Shown here: piece by piece, positions 1 to 10,135 of the stretch | How the letters are laid out: each line of letters opens with the position of its first letter | Numbering within the stretch: the first letter of the stretch is position 1 | Source of the DNA: Cognatazoarcus sp050303815 | GTDB lineage: Bacteria; Pseudomonadota; Gammaproteobacteria; Burkholderiales; Rhodocyclaceae | Reading direction: 5' to 3' | NCBI GenBank assembly: GCA_050303815.1 | Contig: JBNLCM010000212.1 | Span: 1 to 16,373, forward strand | DNA: 16,373 bases | Translations under genes and position numbers: made by a program | Notes under the pieces: model-generated | What the model was told of the DNA's origin: nothing | The model's database searches: none | The model's input: the letters and a program-made list of their open reading frames with translations, nothing else

Positions 1-1
1 C

Positions 2-2668
2 AGCGTCGACCGGCTGATGAGCCGCCGCGTGTGCGCCCTGCCGCCGACCGCTTCGATGCGTGACGCGGCCCGCGAGCTGCGGCTGCGGGGGATCGGCTCC
101 GTGATCGTCGAGGAGGCGGGGCACGCCCGCGGCATCGTGACCCTCTCCGACCTGACCCGCAGCCTGGCCTGCCACGGCGATCTGTCGGAGGTCTCTCTCG
201 CCTCGGCCATGTCCCGCGGCCTGATCACGGTCGATGCCTCCGAAAGCGTATTCGTCGCGGCCAGACGCATGCAGGACGCGGGCATCCGACACCTCGTCGT
301 GCTTGAGGACGGCCGCACCGTCGGGGTCCTGACCGAGCACGACATCCTGCAGACCATGGAGACGCGCCACGCCGAGGTGCTGCGCCGGATCATCGGCGAC
401 CAGGCCCGCGAGATCGAGGCGCACCGGCGGCGCCAGCAGGAAAGGGACCTGCTCGACCAGTTGATGTCGCGCAGCCACGGACTCGGCTTCATCGCGGTGC
501 AACCCGACGGCTCCGTCTCCTACGCCAACGACGCCGCGTGTGCGCTCCTGGGGTGCCCGCAGCCGAACGGTCACCGGTTCGCCGAGACACTGGCCGGCCT
601 CGGACCGGACAGCCGGCGCCAGCTCGAGGCATTGGTCAGCGACCCACCCGTCGGTGAATGCGCCTTCCGCCTGCAGGATGGGGAACGCGACATCGGCGTC
701 CGGGCCTTGCATATCCGCTGCGATCCGGGTGCCACCGGCCGCGGACCGCTGATGCTGATCCTCAACGACGAGGCCGTCGCCCGCCGGACGGAGGAGATCC
801 TCGAGTTCAATCATCAGGCCGTGCGCGAGATGCCGCAGATGATCCTGTGGGTCGACAACGCGGGACAGATTGTCCATGCCAACATCGCCGTCCACGACAC
901 CCTCGGCTATGTCCCCGGCGCCCTGCTCGGCACGCCCATCGACCGGCTGACCCCGCGCTGCGACGAGCGGAGCATCGACGAGCATCTGCGCCAGATGCGT
1001 CACGAGGGTTCCCGCGTCTTCCGCTGCCACCTCCGACGGCGCGATGGCAGCGAAGTCCCGGTCGAGGTATTCGGGAGCCACCTGTCGTTCCGGGGCGCAG
1101 ACTACTTCGGTGGCTTCATCCGCGACCTGACCGACCAGCAGGAAGTCGAGCGAGCGCTGGCAGATTCCCAGCAAAGGTTGCTGGCGCTGGTCCAGTCCTC
1201 CCCCGACTTCATCGTCGTCAAGGACGCCGACAACCGCTGGCAGGTGGCCAACCAGGCCGGCCTCGAGATGGTCGGCCTCGCCCACGTCAATTACCTGGGC
1301 CTGACCGACGGCGAACTGGCTCGCCATGCGCCCGCCGCCTACGCCGAGAGCCTGCTGCGCAGTGCGCGGACCTGCGCGCAGGCCTGGCAGGAGCGCAAGC
1401 CGCTGCACGCCATCCATACCTTGCCCCATCCGGACGGCGGCAGCCGGTACCTCGACATGATCAAGGTGCCGGTATTCGACAGCAGCGGGCGCGGCAAGGC
1501 CCTCGTCGTCATCGGCCGTGACGTCACCGCGCGCATTCGGGCAGAACAGGAACGCGACGCCAGCATTGCCCGCCTCCGGGCGGCAGTGGCCGCCATGGAC
1601 GACCTGCTCCTGGTGCTCGACGAACATCACCGCTTCGTCGACCACTACCCGCGCGACAGCGCCGCCCTGCGCCTGCACTCGCCGGGTCCCCTGCGCGGAC
1701 GCCCGATAGAGACCGTACTCCCCGAGCGCGTCGTGAGCCGCTACGAGGACGCCGCAAGCCAGCTCGAACGAACCGGGCAGGCCCAGGGTTTCGACTACGC
1801 CATCATCGACGTGGCCGAGCAGACCCACTGGTTCAGCGCCCGCCTGACGGCGCAGACCGGACGGGATGGCGTGCGAACCGGATTCACGCTCCTGATTCGC
1901 GACATCAGCGAGGGCAAGGCGCGCGAAGCGCATATCCGGGAGCTCAACGAATCTCTCGAGGCTCGAGTCGCCCAGCGCACGAGCGAGATGAAGGCCGCGA
2001 TGCAGGAGCTCGAATCGTTCAGCTATTCCATCTCCCACGACCTGCGCACGCCCCTCCGCGCCATCGAGGGGTTCGGCCGTCTGCTCGAGACCGAGTACGC
2101 CGAGATCCTTGATGCGACGGCGGCCGATTATCTCAGCCGGATCCGGATGGCCGCGCAGCGCATGGCCAACCTGATCGACGACCTCCTCGACCTGGCGCGC
2201 GTCTCCCGCAAGAGCCTGCAGAAACAGGCCGTCAACCTCTCCGCACTGGCCGGCGAGATCTTTCAGGAGTTCCGCGAACGCCAGCCCTGGCGAACCGTCG
2301 CGGTCCATGTCGAACCGGGACTGCACGACCGCGCCGATCCCATGCTGATCCGGGCCGTCCTCGACAACCTGATCGGCAACGCCTGGAAGTTCACCGACGG
2401 GACGGCCAACGCGATCATCGAGTTCGGGTCCGAGATCGTCGACGGGTCCACGCATTACTACGTGCGCGACAATGGCGCCGGCTTCGACATGACCTATGCC
2501 GACCGGCTCTTCAAGCCGTTCCAGCGCCTCCACTCGCAGTCCGAGTTCGAGGGAACGGGGATCGGGCTCGCCACGATCCACCGGGTCATCGCCCGGCACG
2601 GTGGCAGCGTGTCCGCCTACGGCGAACCGGGCAACGGCGCCAGCTTCCGGTTTACATTGGGCGACTGA
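2..2668 (+). CDS. CBS-CBS-multi-PAS sensor histidine kinase (5' end outside the window)
   Basis: A soluble sensor kinase with no membrane segment, so it should act in the cytoplasm. The frame is open to the left edge, and the first CBS motif (SVDRLMSRRV) already begins before the ATG at 17, so the true start probably lies upstream. Numbering from that ATG, the domains are: two CBS domains (about 1-118), which in other proteins bind adenine nucleotides; four PAS-like regions (about 145-245, 258-375, 384-505, 514-631); a coiled linker; HisKA with SISHDLRTPLRAI and phospho-acceptor His674; and HATPase_c with N-box DNLIGN (783-788), G1 DNGAGF (from 818) and G2 GTGIGL (846-851). The H box resembles that of bacteriophytochrome-type kinases, but there is no GAF/PHY chromophore module. 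No response regulator lies beside it. The ligand is unknown. The family call is firm; the role is not known. Confidence 0.9.
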   Translation, partial: SVDRLMSRRVCALPPTASMRDAARELRLRGIGSVIVEEAGHARGIVTLSDLTRSLACHGDLSEVSLASAMSRGLITVDASESVFVAARRMQDAGIRHLVVLEDGRTVGVLTEHDILQTMETRHAEVLRRIIGDQAREIEAHRRRQQERDLLDQLMSRSHGLGFIAVQPDGSVSYANDAACALLGCPQPNGHRFAETLAGLGPDSRRQLEALVSDPPVGECAFRLQDGERDIGVRALHIRCDPGATGRGPLMLILNDEAVARRTEEILEFNHQAVREMPQMILWVDNAGQIVHANIAVHDTLGYVPGALLGTPIDRLTPRCDERSIDEHLRQMRHEGSRVFRCHLRRRDGSEVPVEVFGSHLSFRGADYFGGFIRDLTDQQEVERALADSQQRLLALVQSSPDFIVVKDADNRWQVANQAGLEMVGLAHVNYLGLTDGELARHAPAAYAESLLRSARTCAQAWQERKPLHAIHTLPHPDGGSRYLDMIKVPVFDSSGRGKALVVIGRDVTARIRAEQERDASIARLRAAVAAMDDLLLVLDEHHRFVDHYPRDSAALRLHSPGPLRGRPIETVLPERVVSRYEDAASQLERTGQAQGFDYAIIDVAEQTHWFSARLTAQTGRDGVRTGFTLLIRDISEGKAREAHIRELNESLEARVAQRTSEMKAAMQELESFSYSISHDLRTPLRAIEGFGRLLETEYAEILDATAADYLSRIRMAAQRMANLIDDLLDLARVSRKSLQKQAVNLSALAGEIFQEFRERQPWRTVAVHVEPGLHDRADPMLIRAVLDNLIGNAWKFTDGTANAIIEFGSEIVDGSTHYYVRDNGAGFDMTYADRLFKPFQRLHSQSEFEGTGIGLATIHRVIARHGGSVSAYGEPGNGASFRFTLGD

Positions 2669-3583
2669 GCGCACAACACACCCGAGCACTGCCCGTGAGC
2701 CCCTCCTCCGCGTCGTCGCCGGCGCGCGGCATCGCCCTGCTGCTGGCCGCCCTGACTTTTTTCGTGGCCCTCGACTCGACGGCCAAGCACCTCTCGGGGC
2801 ACTTGCCGGTGCCGATGCTCGTCTGGGCCCGCTACACGGTGCATTGCCTGCTGATGATCGTCCTGCTGGCCCCTTCGATGGGTCGCCAGCTGATCCACAC
2901 CCGCCGCCCGGGCCTTCAGTCGCTGCGCGCGTTGAGCCTGGTGCTGGTGACCGTGCTGACCATGAGCGCCTTTCGCATCATGCCCATCGCCGAGGCCACG
3001 GCGATCCTCTTCGTCTCGCCCCTGCTGGTCACCCTCGCCGCAGGACGGCTGCTCGGCGAACGCGTCGGCCGGGTGCGCTGGCTGGCGGTGATGATGGGCT
3101 TCCTCGGCGTGCTGATGATCGCCCGCCCTGGCGGCGCCCTGCCGGCGGAGGGCATCGCCCTGGCCAGCGCTGCCGCCGTCTGCTTTGCCGCCTACCAACT
3201 GTTGACCCGCATCCTGAGCCCGACCGAGCACCCGGTCACGACCCTCTTCTACACCGCCATGGTCGGGAGCCTGGCAAGCACGGCGGCCCTGCCCTGGATC
3301 TGGGAGGTGCCCCCCCTGACATTGACCGATGGACTCATGGTCGTCTCGCTCGGGGTCTACGGGGGCGTCGGGCACTTTCTGCTGATTCGCGCCTTCCGCG
3401 AGGCGCCCGCCTCGACCCTGTCGCCGATCATGTACGCCCAGCTGGGTCTCGCCACGATCGCCGGCTGGCTGGTCTTCGGCCAATGGCCGGACATGCCGGC
3501 ACTGGTCGGCATCGGCATCATCGCCACGGCCGGGGTGATGATCGCGCTGCAGGCGCGGCGCGATCATCTCCGGGACGTGGCCC

Positions 3584-6181
<2,598 letters not shown>

Positions 6182-6190
6182 GTCGGAATA

Positions 6191-6195
6191 TCCTT
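6191..6195 (-). promoter_or_regulatory. Ribosome binding site of clpB
   Basis: Reading leftwards, AAGGA stands 9 nt before the ATG at 6181. It fixes the clpB start, which agrees with the conserved ClpB N-terminus MRFDKLTTKFQQAL. Confidence 0.7.
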
Positions 6196-6217
6196 GGATG
6201 TGGTGTGGTTGTTACCG

Positions 6218-6245
6218 ATCTGGGGGCCAGCGCGGATATTTCAAT
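6218..6245 (-). promoter_or_regulatory. Sigma-32 (RpoH)-type heat-shock promoter of clpB
   Basis: On the minus strand, ATTGAAA (6239-6245, preceded by CCC) is followed 13 nt later by CCCCAGAT (6218-6225). The E. coli sigma-32 consensus is CTTGAAA, 11-16 nt, CCCCATNT, so only one position in each box differs from the invariant bases. Transcription would start near 6211, giving a leader of about 30 nt to the clpB ATG. The match sits exactly where a heat-shock promoter is expected for clpB, which is RpoH-controlled in well-studied Proteobacteria. The boxes are seen directly; sigma-32 use is inferred. Confidence 0.75.
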
Positions 6246-6272
6246 GGGACCGTCCGGCAGAATCCGGACAAA

Positions 6273-6290
6273 TGTTGCTGCAACGCAACA
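6273..6290. promoter_or_regulatory. Upstream copy of the GTTGC-N6-GCAAC operator
   Basis: TGTTGC (6273-6278) and GCAACA (6285-6290) form an inverted repeat around TGCAAC. The core GTTGC-N6-GCAAC recurs 55 bp to the right at 6329-6344. The site lies between the clpB -35 box (29 bp away) and the phasin promoter. GTTGCTGCAAC inside it is also a perfect 11-bp palindrome, so the half-site is present three times. The PHA-responsive repressor PhaR is known to bind TGC/GCA-rich palindromes before phasin genes in other bacteria, so PhaR is the likely ligand; that identity is inference. Confidence 0.6.
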
Positions 6291-6327
6291 ATCCTGTCTG
6301 TTCATAGGCTTGTTTGCCGGGAAAGGG

Positions 6328-6356
6328 GGTTGCGCACACGCAACATGTGCTATGTT
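6328..6356 (+). promoter_or_regulatory. Candidate sigma-70 promoter of the phasin gene
   Basis: An extended -10 element, TGC followed by TATGTT (6351-6356), is the best -10 in the divergent region on the plus strand. The -35 is poor: GGTTGC at 6328-6333 with a 17-nt spacer, or TTGCGC at 6330-6335 with 15. An extended -10 can make up for a weak -35. Transcription would begin near 6363, leaving a leader of roughly 87 nt. The operator at 6329-6344 overlaps the -35 and spacer. Confidence 0.45.
6329..6344. promoter_or_regulatory. Promoter-proximal copy of the GTTGC-N6-GCAAC operator
   Basis: GTTGCG (6329-6334), spacer CACA, CGCAAC (6339-6344): perfect 6-bp arms. With the spacing counted as GTTGC-N6-GCAAC it is the same motif as the copy at 6273-6290. 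It covers the expected -35 region and reaches to within 6 bp of the -10 box of the phasin gene, the position of a repressor site. A PhaR-type regulator is the best candidate. Confidence 0.6.
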
Positions 6357-6449
6357 TCCCAATGAGGCGGAGGACTTGTTCGGGTTTTCGATCCGGGCGG
6401 GAGGATTCTCAGGCCGCTTCCAAATTGAATAACCATTTCGGAGGGAGCC

Positions 6450-6971
6450 ATGGCTACCAAGCAACAAGAGCAGTTCAGCGCGATTCAGAAGAAGAACCTC
6501 GAGACGGCCATGCGGCTGGCCCAGATGTCGATCGAGAACTCGCAGCGCATCATGGAAGTACAGGTCCAGACCGCCAAGGAGCTGTTCGAGGACAGCATGG
6601 CAAATGCCAAGGCACTGACCGGCGCCCGCGATCCGAAGGATCTGCTCAGCCTGCGTACCGAGTATGCCCAGGCCACGACCGAGAAGATGCTGGCCTGCGC
6701 CCGCCAGATCGCCGAGATCACCGGCACGGCTCAAGCCGAAGTTGGCCGCATGGTCAGCGAGCAACTGGCCACCGGCAGCACCGACGCCATGGAAGCCATG
6801 CAGAAGATGTTCTCCGGCATGCAGTTCGGCGACCAGAACGCCATGAACGTCTTCCAGGGCGCCATGAGCCAGGCGCAGAGCGCCTTCGAGCAGATGACCC
6901 GCGCCTCGACGGAAGCCTTCCAGGCCTTCGCCCAGGTCGGCGATGCGGCCCCGAAGCGCGGCCGCAAGTAA
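6450..6971 (+). CDS. Phasin family protein (PHA granule-coating protein)
   Basis: A small, all-helical amphipathic protein of 173 residues, the usual size for the betaproteobacterial phasin family (Phasin_2/PhaP type). These proteins coat polyhydroxyalkanoate granules in the cytoplasm, limit granule size and can act like chaperones. Recognisable are the Gln/Lys-rich N-terminus (ATKQQEQFSAIQKKNLETA), the heptad-like stretch around ENSQRIMEVQVQTAKELF, and a basic tail ending PKRGRK. There is no signal peptide or membrane helix. The start is fixed by GGAGG at 6440-6444, 5 nt before the ATG. The gene is monocistronic: it has its own promoter region with paired operators and a strong terminator after the TAA. 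No PHA synthase or depolymerase gene is in the window. Which of the several possible phaP paralogs this is cannot be told. Confidence 0.92.
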   Translation: MATKQQEQFSAIQKKNLETAMRLAQMSIENSQRIMEVQVQTAKELFEDSMANAKALTGARDPKDLLSLRTEYAQATTEKMLACARQIAEITGTAQAEVGRMVSEQLATGSTDAMEAMQKMFSGMQFGDQNAMNVFQGAMSQAQSAFEQMTRASTEAFQAFAQVGDAAPKRGRK

Positions 6972-6994
6972 TCGCCCGGCAGTTGCTGCCAGCG

Positions 6995-7023
6995 AAAAAG
7001 GGCACCGCAAGGTGCCCTTTTTT
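6995..7023. terminator. Strong rho-independent terminator, probably bidirectional, between phasin and moaE
   Basis: A perfect hairpin: AAAAAGGGCACC (6995-7006), loop GCAA (7007-7010, a GNRA tetraloop), GGTGCCC with six T (7011-7023). It begins 23 nt after the phasin stop. The run of A on its left side becomes a U-tract on the other strand, so it should also stop moeA-moaD-moaE transcripts coming from the right; the moaE stop is 27 nt away. Confidence 0.92.
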
Positions 7024-7049
7024 CATGCCTCCGCCCTGCCGCGGCGGGT

Positions 7050-7505
7050 TCAGCGCGACCAGCGCGCTGCCGCTTCGTCGTCACTGTCCCGCGCGTCGAC
7101 CCAGTGGGCACCGGAGGGGCGTTCCTCCTTCTTCCAGAACGGCGCCTGGGTCTTGAGGTAGTCCATGACGAACTCGCAGGCTGCGAACGCGTCGCCGCGG
7201 TGAGCACTGCCCACGCCGACGAACACGATCTGGTCACCGACAGCCAGCCGCCCCACCCGGTGGATCACCCGGATGCCGGTCACCGCAGGCCAGCGGGACC
7301 TCGCCTCGGCGACGATGTCGTCGAGCGCCTTTTCGGTCATGCCGGGGTAATGCTCGAGGGTCATGGCGCTGACCGCATCGTCGCCACCATCGCCACGGAC
7401 GACTCCGACGAAGGTCGCGACGGCGCCGACATCCGCTCGACCCGCCTGCAACGCTGCCGCCTCGCGCCCCGCGTCGAAATCCTCGTGCTGCACGCTCACC
7501 GACAT
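7050..7505 (-). CDS. moaE: Molybdopterin synthase catalytic (large) subunit MoaE
   Basis: Together with thiocarboxylated MoaD it inserts two sulfurs into cyclic pyranopterin monophosphate (cPMP/precursor Z), giving molybdopterin in the cytoplasm. It has 151 residues, as usual. Family motifs are FVGVVRG (32-38), LEHYPGM (50-56), IHRVGRLAVGD, GSAHRGDAFAAC (99-110) and MDYLKTQAPFWKKE (114-127); the last holds the conserved lysines Lys118 and Lys125/126, equivalent to the catalytic pair of E. coli MoaE. It is the last gene of a moeA-moaD-moaE operon: only 1 nt separates it from the moaD stop, and its AGGAGG ribosome site (7511-7516) lies inside the end of moaD, so translation is probably coupled. 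Confidence 0.97.
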   Translation of the reverse strand: MSVSVQHEDFDAGREAAALQAGRADVGAVATFVGVVRGDGGDDAVSAMTLEHYPGMTEKALDDIVAEARSRWPAVTGIRVIHRVGRLAVGDQIVFVGVGSAHRGDAFAACEFVMDYLKTQAPFWKKEERPSGAHWVDARDSDDEAAARWSR

Positions 7506-7506
7506 C

Positions 7507-7755
7507 TCAGCCTCCTGTCACGGGGGGGAAGAAGGCCACCTCGTCGCCATCGGCCACCGGCGCCTCAGGGCCCACCATCGCCTGGTTGACCGCGGCCCGG
7601 AGGTTGCGGATCTCGGCCAGTGCGTCGGCACCACCAGCCACCAGGCGGTCCCGCAGCTCGCCAACTGTCGTCGCAGGGCCTGCAAGCTCCACCACCTCGG
7701 TATCCCGACCGATCGCTTCGCGCAGGCGGGCAAAATATCTGACGTGTACTTTCAT
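7507..7755 (-). CDS. moaD: Molybdopterin synthase sulfur-carrier (small) subunit MoaD
   Basis: Ubiquitin-like sulfur carrier of 82 residues. The C-terminal Gly-Gly (VTGG-stop) is the residue pair that is adenylated by MoeB and converted to the thiocarboxylate used by MoaE. The beta-grasp pattern is evident: VHVRYFARLREAIG at the start, a TVGELRDRL helix, NLRAAVNQAMVG, and DGDEVAFFPPVTGG at the end. Only 4 nt separate it from the moeA stop, and it has just a weak purine stretch (GAGAG) as ribosome site, so its translation likely depends on ribosomes finishing moeA. No moeB, moaA or moaC is in the window. Confidence 0.96.
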   Translation of the reverse strand: MKVHVRYFARLREAIGRDTEVVELAGPATTVGELRDRLVAGGADALAEIRNLRAAVNQAMVGPEAPVADGDEVAFFPPVTGG

Positions 7756-7759
7756 GCTC

Positions 7760-8962
7760 TCAACTCAGCAGGTCGGCAAAGGAAATGTAGTCCAGCAAGG
7801 TGCCAGGCTCGACCTGATGGCCGGCTGGCACGCTCGCGAGACCGTGCGCCCAGACGCAGGATGTGAGCACACTGGACTCCTGGTTGGCAAAACGCTCGAG
7901 TCGTCCGGAGCCGTCGACCCGAACCCGCAGAATCTCTCGCCGCGGACCGGCCTTCCACGCAAAGTCGGCCGGCAGCATCACGCTGCGCGGCGCGATCTCC
8001 GCCACGCCGCAGCGACGCAGGAGGTAGGGGCGCACCAGCATCAGGAAGGTCACGAGGGCCGACACGGGATTGCCAGGCAACCCGACGAAAGCCGCCTCGC
8101 CGACCCGCCCGAAGGACAGGGGCTTGCCCGGCTTGACCGCGATCTTCCACATCTGAAGCTCACCCTCGGCTTCGACGGCGGGCTTGACGTGGTCCTCTTC
8201 GCCCACCGACACACCGCCACTGGTGATGATCAGGTCATGTCCCGACGCCGCCTCGCGCAACGCTGCGCGGGTGCCCTCGCGCGTGTCGGCCACAATGCCC
8301 ATGTCGGAGACGTCGCAACCCAGCGCGGCCAGAACACTGGCGAGCATGTAGCGGTTGGAGTTGTAGATCGCCCCCGGCGGCAGTGGCTCGCCCGGCATGA
8401 CCAGCTCGCTGCCCGTAGAGATCAGCGCGACGCGCAGCTTCCGGTAGACCGAAACCCGGGGAATGCCGATCGAGGCGGCCTGACCGATGCTGGCCGCCGC
8501 CAGCCGGGTGCCCCGTGGCAGCACGATCTCCCCCGAGCGGATGTCATCGCCCTTGCGCCGGATGAACTGCCCCTCGCCGGGGATCGCATGGATGATGACG
8601 TGTTCGCCATCCACGGCGCAGTCTTCCTGCATGACCACGGCGTCCGCGCCCGCCGGGATCGGCGCGCCGGTGAAGATCCGCGCCGCCGTTCCGGGGGCCA
8701 GCTCGGTACCGACACTGCCGGCGGGAATCCGCTGCGTGACGGGCAGGCGCACGCCGGCTGCCCGGATATCGGCGACGCGCACCGCGTACCCGTCCATGCC
8801 GGAGTTGTCATGCGGGGGCACGAAGATGGCCGAACGCAGGTCCTCGGCCAGCACACGACCGTGTGCCACCATCAGGTCGACCGTTTCCAGGTCGGGCAAG
8901 GACACCGCGGCGGCGGTCAGTCGCTCGAGCGCCTCTTCGAAGGAAAGCATCGGGGGCTTCAT
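7760..8962 (-). CDS. moeA: Molybdopterin molybdenumtransferase MoeA
   Basis: Cytosolic enzyme that places molybdate into adenylated molybdopterin, the last step to Mo-molybdopterin. It has 400 residues (E. coli 411). Motifs in order: PPHDNSGMDGYA (49-60, with the conserved Asp57), RIFTGAPIPAGADAVVMQED (95-114), KGDDIRSGE (137-145), STGSELVMPGE (182-192), YNSNRYML (200-207), SGGVSVGEEDHVK (248-260), KPGKPLSFG (277-285) and GLPGNPVSALVTF (294-306). The start at 8962 gives the usual N-terminus LSFEEALERL after four residues; ATG codon 5 is an alternative. A purine-rich GAGGA stands 12 nt before the chosen ATG. It is the first gene of the moeA-moaD-moaE operon, with a perfect TATAAT about 67 nt upstream. 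Confidence 0.97.
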   Translation of the reverse strand: MKPPMLSFEEALERLTAAAVSLPDLETVDLMVAHGRVLAEDLRSAIFVPPHDNSGMDGYAVRVADIRAAGVRLPVTQRIPAGSVGTELAPGTAARIFTGAPIPAGADAVVMQEDCAVDGEHVIIHAIPGEGQFIRRKGDDIRSGEIVLPRGTRLAAASIGQAASIGIPRVSVYRKLRVALISTGSELVMPGEPLPPGAIYNSNRYMLASVLAALGCDVSDMGIVADTREGTRAALREAASGHDLIITSGGVSVGEEDHVKPAVEAEGELQMWKIAVKPGKPLSFGRVGEAAFVGLPGNPVSALVTFLMLVRPYLLRRCGVAEIAPRSVMLPADFAWKAGPRREILRVRVDGSGRLERFANQESSVLTSCVWAHGLASVPAGHQVEPGTLLDYISFADLLS

Positions 8963-9028
8963 GGCTGGGGAAGGTCCTCGTGTTCTCGATGGGCACGCCC
9001 GGGACGGCTGCCCTGTCGGGGACCACGG

Positions 9029-9034
9029 ATTATA
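9029..9034 (-). promoter_or_regulatory. -10 box of the moeA-moaD-moaE operon promoter
   Basis: On the minus strand a perfect TATAAT lies in otherwise GC-rich sequence, 66 nt before the moeA ATG, in the 129-nt gap after the response-regulator gene. The region 16-18 nt upstream shows no good TTGACA, so the -35 is weak or an activator helps. It is the only consensus -10 in this gap. Confidence 0.55.
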
Positions 9035-9091
9035 GGACGTGACGACAGCGGACGCCTGGCGCCTCGCCGTGCGCCCCCCTGCGGAAGCGGA

Positions 9092-10105
9092 TCAGCGCCC
9101 GAACAAACGCCGGAAGGAGGACACCATGCCCCGCATGAAGCCCCCGCCGCCGGCACCGGCAGCCGGTGCCGACCCGTCGCCCCCGCTGGCGAAAGCCAGC
9201 TCCTGCTCGAGGGACGCCGCGAGCGACTCGGCCATTTGCTGCACCTGATGCCGTTGGGCGATCTCGGGGTTCTGGCGCATCTGGCGATGCTTCCCCAGTG
9301 CGGAATTGACGACCAGCCGCATGTAGCCCGGCCGGATCGGCTTGGGCACGTAGCGGTAGATCTGGCCCTGGTTGATCAGCGCGGTGATGGTCTCGGCGTC
9401 CGATTCCTTGGACAGGACGACGGAGACGATCTCCGGCTGCCGCGCCTTGAGCATGCGGATCAGCCGCGTCACGTCGAAGCCTCCGACCTTGGTGTCCGAG
9501 ACGATGACGCCGACTTCCTCCTGATCGAGGATCTGGACCGCCTCGCTCAGGGTCGAGGCGTGCCGAATCCTGACGCCCTGATCGGAGAGGGCCTCGTCAA
9601 AGGCGTCATGCACCTGCTGGTCGCTATCGACCAGCAGCACGGGCTCGACGGGCGCCGGCGCAACCGGGTCGATCGAGTGCTCCGGCTCTGACGGGGCTGG
9701 CGCTGCCGTGCGGGACAGACCGACGGCCTGTCCGACGACGACCGGCAGTTCATCGACATTCCACGGTTTGTTGATGAACCGGAAGACTTCCCCCTCGTTG
9801 ACCGAGGCCAGCACGGCCTGAAGATCCGAATACCCGGTGAGGAGGATCCGCATGGCCCTCGGCGCGAGGCGCTTGGCGGTCTTCAGCAACTCGACGCCGG
9901 TCATGCCGGGCATCCGCTGGTCACTGATGATGACGTCGAAGTCATGTTGCTGAATCAGGCCGATCGCCGCCTCGCCGCTGGTCGCCGTGACGACCTCGAA
10001 GTTACGGCGAAGCAGCCAGTCGAGCGCGCGCACGATCCCCGGCTCGTCGTCGACGCAGAGGATCTTGCCGCGCCGTGACGGATCCAGCTGGGCCGCGTGG
10101 TTCAT
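9092..10105 (-). CDS. Double-receiver response regulator without an output domain
   Basis: A 337-residue protein with two receiver (REC) domains and no DNA-binding, GGDEF, HD-GYP or methylesterase domain. REC1 (about 14-130) has all key residues: Asp19/Asp20, phospho-acceptor Asp62 in ISDQRMPGMTG, Thr90 and Lys113 (FINKPW), a style seen in HD-GYP-type regulators. REC2 (about 154-272) keeps Asp160, Asp204 (VSDTKVGG), Ser232 and Lys255 (PKPIRP) but has lost the usual MPGM turn. The two are joined by a Pro/Ala-rich linker (131-153). The tail is a helix (QQMAESLAASLEQELAFA), a Gly/Ala stretch and a basic amphipathic end, MRGMVSSFRRLFGR. The start is supported by GGAGA 8 nt upstream. It follows its likely partner kinase by 30 nt. 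It may relay phosphate or bind a protein or membrane; the target is unknown. Confidence 0.88.
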   Translation of the reverse strand: MNHAAQLDPSRRGKILCVDDEPGIVRALDWLLRRNFEVVTATSGEAAIGLIQQHDFDVIISDQRMPGMTGVELLKTAKRLAPRAMRILLTGYSDLQAVLASVNEGEVFRFINKPWNVDELPVVVGQAVGLSRTAAPAPSEPEHSIDPVAPAPVEPVLLVDSDQQVHDAFDEALSDQGVRIRHASTLSEAVQILDQEEVGVIVSDTKVGGFDVTRLIRMLKARQPEIVSVVLSKESDAETITALINQGQIYRYVPKPIRPGYMRLVVNSALGKHRQMRQNPEIAQRHQVQQMAESLAASLEQELAFASGGDGSAPAAGAGGGGFMRGMVSSFRRLFGR

Positions 10106-10135
10106 TCAGGTTGTCTCCGGATTCCCGTTCGTGGT

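Noticed and set aside
6205..6432. 75-codon open frame between clpB and the phasin
   Set aside because: It runs through the sigma-32 boxes and both operators, has no convincing ribosome site and resembles no known protein.
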